Shown here in pieces: positions 37,629 through 48,549 of a stretch of 53,971 nucleotides of DNA. Positions within the stretch are counted from its first letter, which is position 1, and each line of letters opens with the position of its first letter. The stretch is taken from the NCBI GenBank assembly GCA_022712945.1, contig JAFLJP010000075.1:1-53971 (forward strand), in the 5' to 3' direction. This DNA comes from Gammaproteobacteria bacterium. GTDB lineage: Bacteria; Pseudomonadota; Gammaproteobacteria; RBG-16-57-12. The notes beneath the pieces were generated by a model that was not told the origin of the DNA, searched no databases, and saw only the letters and a list, made by a program, of their open reading frames with translations. Both the position numbers and the translations under genes were made by a program.

Positions 37629-38018
37629 ATGAAAAAGAGCATGTTACTGATAATAATAATCACCACCACAGTCACTGCGTGCATCAGTCGACCACTGCTG
37701 CCATCCCAAACCTCAAATGAATTTTCATTTTATCAGGCACAGTGTGGTGGCTGTCATGAACCGGTGGCTGCAGAAAAATACTATGACTACCAGTGGGAGC
37801 GGCTGTTCATACTCATAGAGGATGGGTTAGAACTCAAACACCCGGAACTAAAGCCACCCTCTCAAGCCGACAAAGCACGTATGCTGAAATATCTACAGCA
37901 ATTTGCCTATGCAGATGCAGAGGAGGAGAGACGAATAGAAAAAGCAAAAGAGGATGGGCTGATATCACGTACCTGGCACCCCCAGTCTGATTCACCTGGC
38001 GAAGTGGGGGAACCCTGA
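37629..38018 (+). CDS. Small lipoprotein with a CXXCH haem motif
   Basis: 129 residues. The signal ends in the lipobox VTAC (LLIIIITTTVTACISRP), so the mature protein would be lipid-anchored. One haem c motif CGGCHEP follows about 30 residues later, and a Met (ARMLKYLQQF) could be the sixth ligand, giving a minimal cytochrome c-like domain of about 70 residues. The tail is acidic and charged, unlike a redox domain. The start is the ATG at 37629 with AAAGGAG 7 bp upstream; the frame upstream is the end of the regulator gene. Its linkage to the two-component genes suggests electron transfer or redox sensing; this is inference. Confidence 0.75.
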   Translation: MKKSMLLIIIITTTVTACISRPLLPSQTSNEFSFYQAQCGGCHEPVAAEKYYDYQWERLFILIEDGLELKHPELKPPSQADKARMLKYLQQFAYADAEEERRIEKAKEDGLISRTWHPQSDSPGEVGEP

Positions 38019-38033
38019 TTCATCCTCCAATAT

Positions 38034-40775
38034 TTAGCCCAATTCACCATGACAACGCTTGTACTTCTTGCCTGAACCACAAGGGCAAGGGTCGTTACGA
38101 CCCACTTTTTGACCTTCACGCACATACGGTTGAGCCGGAATCTCTTCAGCACCCTCAGCATCAGCGGGAGCTGCTGAATTCGCCTGACTCTGCATTGAGG
38201 TCGCCTGGTCATGCTGATACTCCACCGCATCACTCTGCCTGCGCTCCTCTTCAACCCGTTTCACATCTTCATCGGATAAAAACTGTACCCGACTGAGTAC
38301 CTTGATGACATCAAGCTGAATCGATTCCAGTAGCGAACTAAACAGTGCAAAAGCCTCGCGCTTATACTCCTGTTTTGGGTTTTTTGCTGCATAACTACGC
38401 AGGCCAATTCCTTGGCGCAGATAATCCATTGCCGCCAGGTGCTCTTTCCAGAGGTGATCCAATACATTCAATGTCACCTCCTTTTCAAAGCGACGCATCA
38501 CATCACTACCCGCCATCTCCTCCTTGTGAGCATAGATCGCAGCCATCTCATCCACCATTTTTTGCCGTAGTGTCTCTTCATGTAACGAATCATCACTCGC
38601 CAGCCACTCCTGAACCGCCAGCTCAGTTGAAAACTCCTCTTTGAGCGCCTTTTCTAAAGCCGGAACATCCCACTGTTCTTCAAGGCTTTGTGGTGGAATA
38701 AAGCGACTGATGACATCATTAATAACCGAGACCCGCATCTCGGCAACCGTCTCCGAAATATCATCAGCTGCCATCAGTTCATCACGCTGCTCGTAAACCA
38801 CCTTACGCTGGTCATTTGCCACATCGTCATACTCAAGCAGCTGCTTGCGAATATCGAAATTATGTCCCTCAACCTTGCGTTGCGAATTCTCAATAGCACG
38901 TGAAACCCAGGGGTGTTCAATCGATTCACCCGGTTTCATTCCCATTTTTTGCATCATGCCGGCAATGCGCTCTGATGCAAAAATACGCATCAAATCATCT
39001 TCCATGGAGACATAAAAACGGCTGGAACCGGGATCACCCTGACGCCCTGAACGACCACGCAGTTGGTTATCCACACGACGCGACTCATTTCGCTCGGTGC
39101 CGATAACGTGCAGACCACCACTGGCAATCACCGCATCGTGACGCTGTTGCCAATCCTGATAAAGGGCATCACGCCGTTCATCAGTAATTTCATCTCCCAG
39201 CATCTGCATTTCAACGTCAAAGTTGCCACCCAGCACAATATCGGTACCACGCCCCGCCATGTGCGTCGCAATAGTCACCGCACCCGGGCGGCCCGCTTCA
39301 GCAATAATCTGCGCTTCACGGGCGTGCTGTTTGGCATTCAACACTTCATGTTTGATGTTCGCCTTACCCAACAACTCATCAAGCATTTCAGATGCCTCAA
39401 TTGATGAGCTGCCAACCAACACCGGCTGACCAGCCGCTTGGCACTGTTTTATCTCTTCGACAGCGGCCGCATACTTCTCCTCTTTGGTGAGAAAAACCAC
39501 ATCACCGTGATCAGTACGCCGTATGGTACGGTTGGTTGGAATCACCACCACCTCCAGGCCATAAATATCCTGAAGCTCAAACGCTTCGGTATCCGCAGTA
39601 CCGGTCATACCTGACAGTTTGCCATACAGTCGAAAGTAATTTTGAAAGGTAATGGATGCCAGCGTCTGGTTTTCAGCCTGAATCGACAAGCCCTCTTTCA
39701 CCTCAATTGCTTGATGCAAGCCTTCAGACCAGCGTCGACCAGACATGGTTCGGCCCGTGAATTCATCGACAATAACCGCCTCACCATCGCGCACGATGTA
39801 ATGCACATTGCACTGGTAAAGGTAATGCGCTCGCAGGCAGGCATTCAACTGATGAACGAGACTGATATTCCCCACATCATAAAGGCTTTCACCTTCAGGC
39901 AAGACACCCGCCTCAGCCAATAGTTCTTCTGCTTTTTGGTGCCCCTGCTCGGTCAAAAAGATCTGGCGGCTCTTTTCATCAACCGTGAAATCTTTAAAGT
40001 CCGCCTCATCTTCAGGCTCTTCCATCTCCTGCTTCACCAAGGAGGGAATCAGTTGATTAATCTTGTTATAAATTTCCGAACTGCCTTCAATCGGCCCGGA
40101 AATAATCAACGGCGTACGCGCCTCATCAATCAGTATTGAATCCACCTCATCGACCACGGCAAAGTTTAAACCACGCTGCACCTTGTTTTCGATAGAGAAC
40201 GCCATGTTGTCACGCAGATAATCGAAGCCATATTCATTATTGGTTCCGTAGGTAATATCCGCCTGATATGCCGCACGTTTCTCTTCAGCACTCTGCCCGG
40301 AATAGATCACTCCGGCACTCAAACCCAGAAACGTGTAGAGACGCCCCATCCACTCGGCATCACGCTTTGCCAGATAATCATTCACGGTGACAACATGAAC
40401 ACCCTTGCCTGACAGTGCGTTGAGGTAGATCGGTAGTGTCGCCATCAGGGTTTTACCTTCCCCGGTACGCATTTCAGAGATCTTGCCATCATTCAATACC
40501 ATGCCACCGATCAGCTGCACATCGAAGTGGCGCATATTAAATACCCGCTTACCCGACTCACGAACAACCGCGAAGGCTTCGGGTAACAGCTGACCAAGCG
40601 TTTCACCCTGCTCCAGGCGTGACCTGAATTCGGCACTTTTATTGCCTAATTCATCATCACTTAAATGACTGGCAGTCGCTTCCAGTGCATTTATCTGGTC
40701 AACATTTTTTGTCATCTGTTTCAGCACGCGATCATTGCGACTGCCGAATATCTTATTGAGTATTTTACCAATCAT
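38034..40775 (-). CDS. secA: Preprotein translocase ATPase SecA
   Basis: Motor that pushes unfolded preproteins through SecYEG. 913 residues, full length: Walker [15 protein letters not shown] near residue 100, [44 protein letters not shown], and the C-terminal zinc/SecB-binding tail [13 protein letters not shown]. Converges on the haem lipoprotein gene with 15 bp between stops. The secM leader gene of enteric bacteria is absent; the gene upstream is an M23 peptidase, as in pseudomonads. Confidence 0.98.
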   Translation of the reverse strand: MIGKILNKIFGSRNDRVLKQMTKNVDQINALEATASHLSDDELGNKSAEFRSRLEQGETLGQLLPEAFAVVRESGKRVFNMRHFDVQLIGGMVLNDGKISEMRTGEGKTLMATLPIYLNALSGKGVHVVTVNDYLAKRDAEWMGRLYTFLGLSAGVIYSGQSAEEKRAAYQADITYGTNNEYGFDYLRDNMAFSIENKVQRGLNFAVVDEVDSILIDEARTPLIISGPIEGSSEIYNKINQLIPSLVKQEMEEPEDEADFKDFTVDEKSRQIFLTEQGHQKAEELLAEAGVLPEGESLYDVGNISLVHQLNACLRAHYLYQCNVHYIVRDGEAVIVDEFTGRTMSGRRWSEGLHQAIEVKEGLSIQAENQTLASITFQNYFRLYGKLSGMTGTADTEAFELQDIYGLEVVVIPTNRTIRRTDHGDVVFLTKEEKYAAAVEEIKQCQAAGQPVLVGSSSIEASEMLDELLGKANIKHEVLNAKQHAREAQIIAEAGRPGAVTIATHMAGRGTDIVLGGNFDVEMQMLGDEITDERRDALYQDWQQRHDAVIASGGLHVIGTERNESRRVDNQLRGRSGRQGDPGSSRFYVSMEDDLMRIFASERIAGMMQKMGMKPGESIEHPWVSRAIENSQRKVEGHNFDIRKQLLEYDDVANDQRKVVYEQRDELMAADDISETVAEMRVSVINDVISRFIPPQSLEEQWDVPALEKALKEEFSTELAVQEWLASDDSLHEETLRQKMVDEMAAIYAHKEEMAGSDVMRRFEKEVTLNVLDHLWKEHLAAMDYLRQGIGLRSYAAKNPKQEYKREAFALFSSLLESIQLDVIKVLSRVQFLSDEDVKRVEEERRQSDAVEYQHDQATSMQSQANSAAPADAEGAEEIPAQPYVREGQKVGRNDPCPCGSGKKYKRCHGELG

Positions 40776-40845
40776 TGAATAAAAACCATTAACTGCCCTA
40801 TAGATGGGAGTACATTAGAGCAAAAAAAAGAGGGGTTGTCAGAGA

Positions 40846-41775
40846 CTATTTTCTAGCGGTGTAAATATACTTGACGGGATCGACCTGATTTCCGTTTTGC
40901 AGCACTTCAAAATGGACATGGGGACCGGTTGAGCGACCCGTGGAACCCATAAGGGCCAATACGTCACCTTTTTCAACAACCTGACCAACACTCACCTGCA
41001 CTATTTTGTTGTGTCCATAGCGTGTCATGTAACCATTACCGTGATTCACTTCAACCAAATTCCCATAGCCGTAGCGTTTTTCAGCGACGGTAACCACACC
41101 GGCAGCCACGGAAATCACTTCACTTCCCTCCTTGCCGGCAAAATCGACCCCCTGATGCTGGGCCAACTTGCCGGTAAAAGGGTCAGTACGTTCACCAAAG
41201 TGGGAGGAGAGCCAACCTTTATTGACCGGACGTCCCTGGGGAGAAACTGCCTGTTGAAGGCTGCGATTCATCAACAACCCCTCCAGCACATCCATCTGCT
41301 GATGACGATGTTCCAGCCTCAGGGATAACGTATCCAGAGAATGAATAAAATCATTCACCGTGGTGTCTCGTACCAGGGCACCGCCTTCAGGGCCACCCTG
41401 TGCAGGGGCAACAGAGAAGTTGAATTCACTGCCATCGATACCGGCCATTTCGGTCAAACGCTCACCCAAGGCATCAATTCGCATTACATGCGCCTGCAAT
41501 CGCCCCACATTGATTGCCAACGTATTGAGGTTATCTTGCGCCTGCTGTTTAGCATCTGCCAACGCCAACTGCTGCTGCTGTTGTCTCTCCACCCATTCAG
41601 TCTGTAAGGCGTGGGGATTTAATTCTGCATCACTCTGCCCCAACAGATAGCCGAAGCACAGTGCGGTTAATGGCAGCATGAAAAACGCGAGCAGTCCGGC
41701 ACCCACCAGCTGCCAGCGACACAGGCTCAATGAACCCTTCTCTCTTAAGCCCTTTGTCAGTAAAATAATATCCAT
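40846..41775 (-). CDS. M23 family peptidoglycan endopeptidase (LytM domain)
   Basis: 309 residues: a single membrane anchor near residues 25-48, a helical coiled-coil region (about 60-165, Gln rich: QQQQQLALADAKQQAQ), then a C-terminal LytM domain. The zinc ligands are intact: HQGVDFAG (HXXXD) and HVHFEVL (HXH), unlike the degenerate EnvC or NlpD type, so it could cut peptide cross-links itself. It is upstream of secA by 70 bp on the same strand and diverges from the dciA-like gene. Confidence 0.9.
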   Translation of the reverse strand: MDIILLTKGLREKGSLSLCRWQLVGAGLLAFFMLPLTALCFGYLLGQSDAELNPHALQTEWVERQQQQQLALADAKQQAQDNLNTLAINVGRLQAHVMRIDALGERLTEMAGIDGSEFNFSVAPAQGGPEGGALVRDTTVNDFIHSLDTLSLRLEHRHQQMDVLEGLLMNRSLQQAVSPQGRPVNKGWLSSHFGERTDPFTGKLAQHQGVDFAGKEGSEVISVAAGVVTVAEKRYGYGNLVEVNHGNGYMTRYGHNKIVQVSVGQVVEKGDVLALMGSTGRSTGPHVHFEVLQNGNQVDPVKYIYTARK

Positions 41776-41857
41776 AACATATACTTCGTCATAAGCGACT
41801 AAAAAATTTAGTGGCGATTTTAACCGGGATTACCCCTCAGAGGCAATAACAACACCA

Positions 41858-42316
41858 ATGAAAAAAACAGCCTACCCCAAACAAGCAGCTAAAATCCTGA
41901 ATGGACCAAAAGCCTCTTCACTACAACCCCTGCTCTCCTACGCAAATTATTTACAGCACCAGAGCAAGTGCCTGCGCGACTCGTTAAGCGAACCCATTGC
42001 CAGTCACATTGCTTTGGCCAACATGCGGCACGGTGTTGCAACTATCGTGGTTGACTCATCAACCTGGCTTGGCAAAGTGAGATACCTAGCCCCCATTATT
42101 CAACAAACGTTAATCAAACAAGGCTTAATGATCAACAAGGTTGTATTCAAAGCAGACCCGACCTACCACCTTGGTCGAAAATTTGAACACCCTCCCGCTG
42201 TAATGCCAGCTGCGGCAGGGGAACTGCTACACGACTTTGCAAACAGTGTCAGCAACCCAAAATTACAAGCAGCACTACACCGTCTCGCCAAACACGGAAA
42301 ACAGGCTGATGATTAA
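41858..42316 (+). CDS. DciA-like (DUF721) protein
   Basis: 152 residues. The segment RDSLSEPIASHIALANMRHGVATIVVDSSTWLGKVRYLAPIIQ (described by its ends RDSLSEPIAS and RYLAPIIQ) has the DUF721 pattern of a helical start and a beta strand carrying a Trp. Members related to DciA load the replicative helicase. It is placed between lpxC and the M23/secA pair, the same position as in pseudomonads. Single gene, closed by a hairpin terminator. Confidence 0.8.
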   Translation: MKKTAYPKQAAKILNGPKASSLQPLLSYANYLQHQSKCLRDSLSEPIASHIALANMRHGVATIVVDSSTWLGKVRYLAPIIQQTLIKQGLMINKVVFKADPTYHLGRKFEHPPAVMPAAAGELLHDFANSVSNPKLQAALHRLAKHGKQADD

Positions 42317-42347
42317 TTACCATAAATTAATAACACAAAAAGAAGCG

Positions 42348-42382
42348 CCTAACTGTGATTGCCACCACAGTCAGGTATTTTT
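42348..42382 (+). terminator. Rho-independent terminator of the dciA-like gene
   Basis: CCTAACTGTG (42348-42357) pairs with CACAGTCAGG (42366-42375) with one mismatch and an 8-nt loop, followed by TATTTTT. It lies 31 bp after the stop and just beyond the lpxC stop on the other strand, so it may also serve lpxC. Confidence 0.85.
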
Positions 42383-42395
42383 AAAACCAACAGAC

Positions 42396-43307
42396 TTATT
42401 GAAAGGCGAGACTCGGTTCAGAAAAGACGATAGGTGACTCTTCCTTGTCGTCAAATGTTACGGTTTCCCAGCTTGATTCATTTTCCAGCAGCGCCAGCAG
42501 TAGCTTATTATTCAACGCATGACCCGATTTGTAGCCGGTAAAAGCACCAATCAAACTATGCCCAAGCAGATATAGGTCACCAATGGCATCCAGCATTTTG
42601 TGCTTTACAAACTCATCTTCATACCGCAAACCATCTTCATTCAACACCCGGTAGTCATCCACAACGATAGCATTATCCATGCTGCCACCGAGTGCCAGTT
42701 GATTTTGACGTAAAAGTTCAATGTCCCGCATAAACCCAAAGGTACGCGCACGGCTGACCTCTTTGACAAACGAGGTACTGGAAAAATCGATAGATGCTTC
42801 TTGGCAGGCCTGGAATACCGGGTGTTTAAAGTCAATTTTGAAATTCACTTTAAAGCCATGATAGGGGTCAAAACGCGCCCATTTATCACCCTCTTCAACT
42901 TGAATTGATTCCGTAATACGGATGAATTTTTTAGCTGCATCCTGCTCGACAATACCGGCAGACTGCAACAAAAAGACAAAGGGGCCTGCGCTACCGTCCA
43001 TGATAGGGACTTCAGAGGCGCTCAATTCGATATAGATGTTATCAATACCGAGACCAGCCAAGGCAGAGAGCAGGTGCTCTACAGTGGAGACTCTGACATC
43101 ACCCTTAACCAAGGTGGAAGAGAGGCGGGTATCGCCCACATTATCGGCACGCGCCTGTATCTCAACGGGTTCGTCCAGATCCACACGACGAAAGACAATC
43201 CCGCAATCGACAGGTGCTGGTTTCAGGGTCAAATAAACCTTCTTTCCCGTGTGCAGCCCAACGCCGGTTGCCCGGATGGTATTCTTTAGCGTTCGTTGTC
43301 TAATCAT
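42396..43307 (-). CDS. lpxC: UDP-3-O-acyl-N-acetylglucosamine deacetylase LpxC
   Basis: Committed step of lipid A synthesis; zinc amidase. About 303 residues. Zinc ligands are visible in [14 protein letters not shown] (His near 78) and [20 protein letters not shown] (His near 238, Asp nearby upstream, and the general-acid His). Start MIRQRTLKN at 43307, which matches the family; a GTG 9 bp upstream is less likely. It closes the dcw cluster downstream of ftsZ. Regulation by FtsH proteolysis is known in enterics; the short tail here (SEPSLAFQ) is not clearly an equivalent degron. Confidence 0.97.
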   Translation of the reverse strand: MIRQRTLKNTIRATGVGLHTGKKVYLTLKPAPVDCGIVFRRVDLDEPVEIQARADNVGDTRLSSTLVKGDVRVSTVEHLLSALAGLGIDNIYIELSASEVPIMDGSAGPFVFLLQSAGIVEQDAAKKFIRITESIQVEEGDKWARFDPYHGFKVNFKIDFKHPVFQACQEASIDFSSTSFVKEVSRARTFGFMRDIELLRQNQLALGGSMDNAIVVDDYRVLNEDGLRYEDEFVKHKMLDAIGDLYLLGHSLIGAFTGYKSGHALNNKLLLALLENESSWETVTFDDKEESPIVFSEPSLAFQ

Positions 43308-43348
43308 GATTCGCACAGTGTATAAAAATTATCGGTATCGAACCGAGG

Positions 43349-43354
43349 ACTATA
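43349..43354 (-). promoter_or_regulatory. Candidate extended -10 promoter of lpxC
   Basis: On the minus strand TGGTATAGT: a TGn extension directly before the -10 box TATAGT (43354-43349). A -35 box is not evident. It lies about 42 bp upstream of the lpxC start, within the 146-bp ftsZ-lpxC gap. Confidence 0.4.
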
Positions 43355-43453
43355 CCACAATTTCATCGATTTTCACTATCACGATTACCCTACACGCCTC
43401 TATCCCAGGGCAGGGAGGCATATCACAAAGACGCATCGGGAAGAGGCGATAGA

Positions 43454-44644
43454 TCAATCCGCTTGGCGACGTAAAAACGCGGGAATATCCAGGTAGTCCA
43501 TATCATCACCTACTGTTTTGCTACGCGGCTCATAACGATCGGAAGCGACCTGATTTTTACGGTTCACAGCAGGACGATCCAGATCATTGTAGTTAATCGT
43601 TGACGCGCCAGCAGCATGTTCGACCGCTGACTCGACAGTCGGCACCGGGGAGGCAATACGAACCTCGGGTACCGCCACCTCCTCATTGCCACGCCCTAAA
43701 CCGGTGGCAACCACGGTCACTCGCATCTCATTACTCAACTCGGGATCAATAACCGTGCCTACAACCACCGTGGCGCAATCAGAAGCAAACTGTTTGACGG
43801 TATTGCCCACCTCTTCAAACTCACCAATTGACATATCAAAGCCAGCGGTAATATTAACCAAAATACCCCGGGCACCGGAGAGGTCGATATCTTCCAGCAG
43901 CGGGCTGGAGATCGCTTTTTCAGCGGCAACCTGCGCCCGATCTTCACCACTGGCGCTACCTGTTCCCATGACTGCCATGCCCATTTCAGACATCACGGTG
44001 CGTACATCGGCAAAATCCACGTTAATCAACCCTTGACGGGTAATCAGCTCGGAGATCCCCTGCACTGCGCCAAAAAGAACATCATTGGCGGCTTTAAAGG
44101 CATCCAACAGTGTGGTCGCCTTGCCCAACACCGACAATAGCTTCTCATTGGGAATCGTGATCAGTGAATCAACATTCTCACCCAACTCTTTGATCCCCTG
44201 CTCAGCTATCGCCATCCGTTTTTTACCTTCAAACGGAAACGGCTTGGTCACAACTGCCACGGTTAAAATATCCATCTCTTTGGCAACTTGGGCAACAACG
44301 GGAGCGGCACCGGTACCGGTTCCGCCGCCCATGCCAGCGGTGATGAAAATCATATCTGCACCACTGATCGCGTCGGCAATCCGTTCCCGATCATCGATGG
44401 CCGCCTGACGACCCACATCCGGGTTGGCACCAGCGCCTAGCCCTTTGGTCATGTCTCCGCCCAGTTGCAACACTGTTTTTGCCGATGAATTACGCAACGC
44501 CTGTGCATCTGTATTGGCGCAAATGAAGTCCACCCCCTCAAGGGTTTGAACCACCATGTGCTCCACGGCGTTGCCACCACCACCACCGACTCCGATTACT
44601 TTAATAACCGCGTCAGACTCTATCGTATCCAATAATTCAAACAT
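43454..44644 (-). CDS. ftsZ: Cell division GTPase FtsZ
   Basis: Tubulin homologue forming the Z ring. 396 residues: N-terminal [13 protein letters not shown], tubulin signature [24 protein letters not shown], a variable linker of about 60 residues and the conserved C-terminal peptide [14 protein letters not shown] that binds FtsA, ZipA and others. Downstream of ftsA by 66 bp, upstream of lpxC. Confidence 0.99.
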   Translation of the reverse strand: MFELLDTIESDAVIKVIGVGGGGGNAVEHMVVQTLEGVDFICANTDAQALRNSSAKTVLQLGGDMTKGLGAGANPDVGRQAAIDDRERIADAISGADMIFITAGMGGGTGTGAAPVVAQVAKEMDILTVAVVTKPFPFEGKKRMAIAEQGIKELGENVDSLITIPNEKLLSVLGKATTLLDAFKAANDVLFGAVQGISELITRQGLINVDFADVRTVMSEMGMAVMGTGSASGEDRAQVAAEKAISSPLLEDIDLSGARGILVNITAGFDMSIGEFEEVGNTVKQFASDCATVVVGTVIDPELSNEMRVTVVATGLGRGNEEVAVPEVRIASPVPTVESAVEHAAGASTINYNDLDRPAVNRKNQVASDRYEPRSKTVGDDMDYLDIPAFLRRQAD

Positions 44645-44710
44645 TTTTACGCCTCCTCAATTGCCCTGATACTCTACCCCGGATAGCTCATGAACTATCC
44701 GAACTAAATA

Positions 44711-45949
44711 CTATAAATTGCCTTGAAACCAGCTTTTCATTCTGTCCCATAACCCTTTCACACCGGAATCAGCACTCAATTCACGCTGCGATGCTGAATA
44801 ACGGTGATGAAACCCGTACTGCAACAGACCCACACCTGTGGCGTGAATCGGGTTGCGTACCACATCAACCAGCCCCTTCACATTCTGGGGCATGCCGATG
44901 CGCACCGGCATATGGAACACCTCTTCCGCCAGCTCAATCAGCCCTTCAATCTTTGAACTGCCACCGGTTAAAACAACCCCGGCGGCAACCAGATCCTCGT
45001 AGCCGCTACGCTGCAATTCGGCCTGAATAAGGCTCAACAACTCTTCATAACGGGGCTCTATCACCTCCGCCAGCGTGTGCCTTGAGAGACGCCGTGGCGG
45101 TCGATCACCAATGCTGGGCACCTCAATGGTCTCATCGGCACTGGCCAGTTGCGTGAGTGAACAGCCGTATTTGATCTTTATCTCTTCCGCGTGGTGTGTT
45201 GGTGTGCGCAGTGCCACTGCAATGTCATTAGTGACCTGATCTCCGGCAATCGGGATCACGGCGGTGTGCCGAATCGCCCCTTCGGTAAAGATCGCAATAT
45301 CAGCGGTACCACCACCAATATCCACCAGGCAAACACCCAGTTCTTTTTCATCTTCACTCAATACCGCATAGCTGGAAGCAAACTGTTCAAGAATGACATC
45401 GTCGACCTCCAGACCACACCGGCGCACACACTTGATAATATTTTGTGCGGCACTCACCGCACCGGTGACCACATGAACTTTTGCCTCCAGACGCACCCCG
45501 GACATACCTACCGGTTCCCGAATCCCCTCCTGATTATCGATAATGAACTCCTGGGGCAGTACATGCAGAATCTTCTGGTCCGCAGGAATCGCCACCGCAC
45601 GGGCTGCATCCATCACCCGCTCTACATCAAAATTAGCCACTTCACTGTCGCAAATCGCCACAATACCGTGGGAGTTGAGGCTACGGATATGACTCCCCGC
45701 GATCCCGGCAAAAACTGAGTGAATATGGCAGCCGGACATCAGCTCAGCCTCTTCAACCGCACGCTGTATCGACTGCACAGTGGATTCGATATTGACCACC
45801 ACGCCCTTCTTAAGACCCTTGGAGGGGTGAGAGCCCAGACCGATAATCTCAATCTCATTTTCTGCGGTAATTTCGCACACCACAGCAACTACTTTTGAGG
45901 TACCGATATCAAGCCCGACGATTAAATTTTTCTCTCCTTGCTTTGCCAT
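44711..45949 (-). CDS. ftsA: Cell division protein FtsA
   Basis: Actin-like membrane tether for FtsZ. 412 residues: LIVGLDIGTSKVVAVV phosphate loop, the 1C domain, LVDIGGGTADIAIF, VLTGGSSKIEGL, and a C-terminal amphipathic helix (VKGLWDRMKSWFQGN) for membrane binding. Between ftsQ (12 bp upstream) and ftsZ. Confidence 0.98.
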   Translation of the reverse strand: MAKQGEKNLIVGLDIGTSKVVAVVCEITAENEIEIIGLGSHPSKGLKKGVVVNIESTVQSIQRAVEEAELMSGCHIHSVFAGIAGSHIRSLNSHGIVAICDSEVANFDVERVMDAARAVAIPADQKILHVLPQEFIIDNQEGIREPVGMSGVRLEAKVHVVTGAVSAAQNIIKCVRRCGLEVDDVILEQFASSYAVLSEDEKELGVCLVDIGGGTADIAIFTEGAIRHTAVIPIAGDQVTNDIAVALRTPTHHAEEIKIKYGCSLTQLASADETIEVPSIGDRPPRRLSRHTLAEVIEPRYEELLSLIQAELQRSGYEDLVAAGVVLTGGSSKIEGLIELAEEVFHMPVRIGMPQNVKGLVDVVRNPIHATGVGLLQYGFHHRYSASQRELSADSGVKGLWDRMKSWFQGNL

Positions 45950-45961
45950 CTACTTAGCCTC

Positions 45962-46708
45962 TTACCCAACCTTGTTTTCTTTCCAGCTAACGGAAAATCC
46001 GTTGCTGTATCGTAAATCCACACGGCTGATCTGCTCGGCCTTTTCAGCCAGCTCACCATGATAAACCGTGACAAAACGTTGTATCCGTTGACTCTGAGGC
46101 CCCCGCCCCAACACCAGTTCAATTCCGTTTGCCAATTCGATAACCCAGGCACGTCGCTCGCTGACCTTGATGACGACAATGGATAGATCTACATCCGTCA
46201 ATATCGATTGGTACTGCTGATACGTCTCAGCCATCACCTTACTCAAACCATCAACCCCATCGAAACGAGGCAGTGTCGCATCCACCTCAATGATTGAGGG
46301 ATAAAACAGCTCACCGCGCAGATTAACCAGTGCATCATCACCCCAGCGCGCCAACAGCTGTTGCTCTTCCACCACTAACGCCAGGGTGTCCGGCCATTGA
46401 CGGCGCACCGTGACACGACTCACCCAGGGCAGAGCTTCAGCGGCATCCCGTATTGCCTGTACATCCATACGGATAAAACCATCCTGAAGCAGCGGTTTCA
46501 CTGCATCCCGCAACTCAGCGCCACTCACCTGCTGCATCACGCCGGTTACTGAGATCTGTTTAACCGGCAACAGTGTCGTGGTCTGCAGCCAGAGCCAATA
46601 AAATCCAGCCAGCAACAGCAGTAATCCACCCCCTTTCAGGGCAACCCGGAGCAGCAGTGGTTTAATCGTCTGCTGCCATGGTGATGTAGTGGGCTGCGCT
46701 CTAGTCAT
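45962..46708 (-). CDS. ftsQ: Cell division protein FtsQ
   Basis: Bitopic protein of the FtsQBL divisome complex. 248 residues: a short cytoplasmic N-terminus, one membrane helix (GGGLLLLLAGFYWLWL, about 27-44), a POTRA domain (VKQISVTGVMQQVSGAEL) and the beta domain. The start overlaps the ddl stop by one base (TGATGA). Confidence 0.96.
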   Translation of the reverse strand: MTRAQPTTSPWQQTIKPLLLRVALKGGGLLLLLAGFYWLWLQTTTLLPVKQISVTGVMQQVSGAELRDAVKPLLQDGFIRMDVQAIRDAAEALPWVSRVTVRRQWPDTLALVVEEQQLLARWGDDALVNLRGELFYPSIIEVDATLPRFDGVDGLSKVMAETYQQYQSILTDVDLSIVVIKVSERRAWVIELANGIELVLGRGPQSQRIQRFVTVYHGELAEKAEQISRVDLRYSNGFSVSWKENKVG

Positions 46709-47643
46709 CAGCGGGCAACCTCCAGTGTCTGCGCCAAAATGCGCAATACCAACGCATCAAATTCAATACCCGCCGCTTTTGCGGCCATCGGCACCAGACT
46801 GTGATCTGTCATCCCCGGCACGCCGTTAAACTCCAGCAGCCAAAAATCACCTTGTTCATCACTGAGCAAGTCGACCCGCCCCCACCCTTCAGCATTCAGC
46901 GCATCAAAAGCACGTAGGGCCAGTGTTTGCAATGCCGCAACCCCTTCGTCACTCAAACCACAAGGGCAGAGATAACGGGTAGAGTTCTGCTGATACTTCG
47001 CCTCAAAATCATAAAACTCACGGGGGGTCTCTATTTTGATCGGTGGCAACGCCTCGCCATCCAAAACAGCAACCGTGAACTCCCCACCGGTTATCCACGG
47101 CTCGGCAATAACACAGTCATCATATTGTCTGGCCAACTGCCAGGCCGGTAGCAGCTGCTCAGCCTGCACCACCTTACTCATGCCAACACTGGAGCCTTCA
47201 TGGTTTGGTTTCACCACCAGCGGCAATCCCAACTGCTCAATCGCTATCGATAGATCACCCTCTTCACATAACTCGACCATCGCCGGGGTGGGCAGACCCA
47301 ACGCTTGCCATAGCTGCTTGCAGCGCATCTTGTCCATACTGAGTGCCGAACAGAGCACCCCACTGCCGGTATAGGGTAAATCCAGCAGTTGCAGCGCCCC
47401 CTGAATCACCCCATCTTCCCCGCCGCGACCATGCAACAGATTAAATACCCGATCAAACTGCCCCTGTGCCAGCACTTGCAGAATATCGTTGCCGACATCA
47501 ACACCGTGGGCATCAACACCACCACGCTGTAGTGCAGCCAATACCGCCGCACCACTTTTGAGTGAGACTTCACGCTCCGCCGACAGCCCGCCCATCAGCA
47601 CCGCTACCTTGCCAAACATCTGAGTTGAGCCACTCATCGTCAT
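46708..47643 (-). CDS. ddl: D-alanine--D-alanine ligase
   Basis: ATP-grasp ligase making the D-Ala-D-Ala terminus of the stem peptide. 311 residues: VAVLMGGLSAEREVSLKSG, VKPNHEGSSVGMSKV, EFNGVPGMTDHSLVPMAA. Located between murB and ftsQ, as for ddlB. The ATG at 47643 overlaps the murB stop (ATGA); an ATG two codons later is an alternative. Confidence 0.97.
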   Translation of the reverse strand: MTMSGSTQMFGKVAVLMGGLSAEREVSLKSGAAVLAALQRGGVDAHGVDVGNDILQVLAQGQFDRVFNLLHGRGGEDGVIQGALQLLDLPYTGSGVLCSALSMDKMRCKQLWQALGLPTPAMVELCEEGDLSIAIEQLGLPLVVKPNHEGSSVGMSKVVQAEQLLPAWQLARQYDDCVIAEPWITGGEFTVAVLDGEALPPIKIETPREFYDFEAKYQQNSTRYLCPCGLSDEGVAALQTLALRAFDALNAEGWGRVDLLSDEQGDFWLLEFNGVPGMTDHSLVPMAAKAAGIEFDALVLRILAQTLEVAR

Positions 47644-48548
47644 CTATCCGCCCCGACCAGATGCACTTCTCTTATCAATTCAATACCCTGTTGCTGCTTC
47701 ACGGTTGTCGATACGTGATGGATCAATTGCTCAATATCAGAGGCTGTCGCACTGCCTCTATTGACAATAAAATTGGCGTGCTTCTCCGAGACCACCGCAT
47801 CACCGATTGACTCTCCTTTCAAACCACAAGCCTCGATCAATCGAGCCGCATAATCCCCCGGCGGATTGCGAAATACCGAACCGGCATTCGCTTGTTGGGT
47901 CGGTTGGGTCGCCGCACGACGGGCCAGCAGTTGGCGAATATCCATCATCGCCTGCGCACTGTCACCTGCCGCCAGTTTCAACCAGGCCGCAACAAACCAC
48001 TCATCCTGCACTGGTGCAACCACGCGACGATAGCCGGCCTGATACTCCGCAGCATCGCGTAACAGGCGCTTGCCATGACGATCAATCACTTCGACTCGCT
48101 CCACCAATGGCCAGGTTTCACCACCAAAAGCACCGGCATTCATCGCCAAAGCACCACCCATTGCCCCGGGAATACCACTCAAAAACTCGGCACCCACCAG
48201 CCCCTGTTTAGCACAAAAACGGGCGATCTTGGCACAGGCCAGCCCTGCACCCACTTTAACCAGACCATCACCTAAGTGAATGATCTCATTCAGCCCACCA
48301 AAATAGGCGATCACCGTACCGCGAACACCCCCATCACGTACCAGAATGTTACTACCCAAACCGAGCCAAAACAGCGGCTCATCTTCAGGCAGTTGGCGCA
48401 AAAAAGTGGCCAGATCATCAATATCCGCTGGCCGGTAATAATGGTCGGCGGGGCCACCAACCCGCCAGGTGGTGTGGGCAGACATCGGCTCATCAAATCG
48501 CAACTCTCCCCGCAAACCGGCAAAGCATTGATGTTGCAGTGCCGCCAT
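47640..48548 (-). CDS. murB: UDP-N-acetylenolpyruvoylglucosamine reductase MurB
   Basis: FAD- and NADPH-dependent step giving UDP-MurNAc. 302 residues: HTTWRVGGPADHYYRP FAD-binding start, LGLGSNILVRDGG, GIPGAMGGALAMNAGAFG, NAGSVFRNP with the catalytic Ser, and the C-terminal Glu in REVHLVG. The short enzyme lacking an extra loop region (type II-like) cannot be excluded. The start at 48548 lies one base after the murC stop; the longer frame overlaps murC. Confidence 0.97.
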   Translation of the reverse strand: MAALQHQCFAGLRGELRFDEPMSAHTTWRVGGPADHYYRPADIDDLATFLRQLPEDEPLFWLGLGSNILVRDGGVRGTVIAYFGGLNEIIHLGDGLVKVGAGLACAKIARFCAKQGLVGAEFLSGIPGAMGGALAMNAGAFGGETWPLVERVEVIDRHGKRLLRDAAEYQAGYRRVVAPVQDEWFVAAWLKLAAGDSAQAMMDIRQLLARRAATQPTQQANAGSVFRNPPGDYAARLIEACGLKGESIGDAVVSEKHANFIVNRGSATASDIEQLIHHVSTTVKQQQGIELIREVHLVGADR

Positions 48549-48549
48549 C

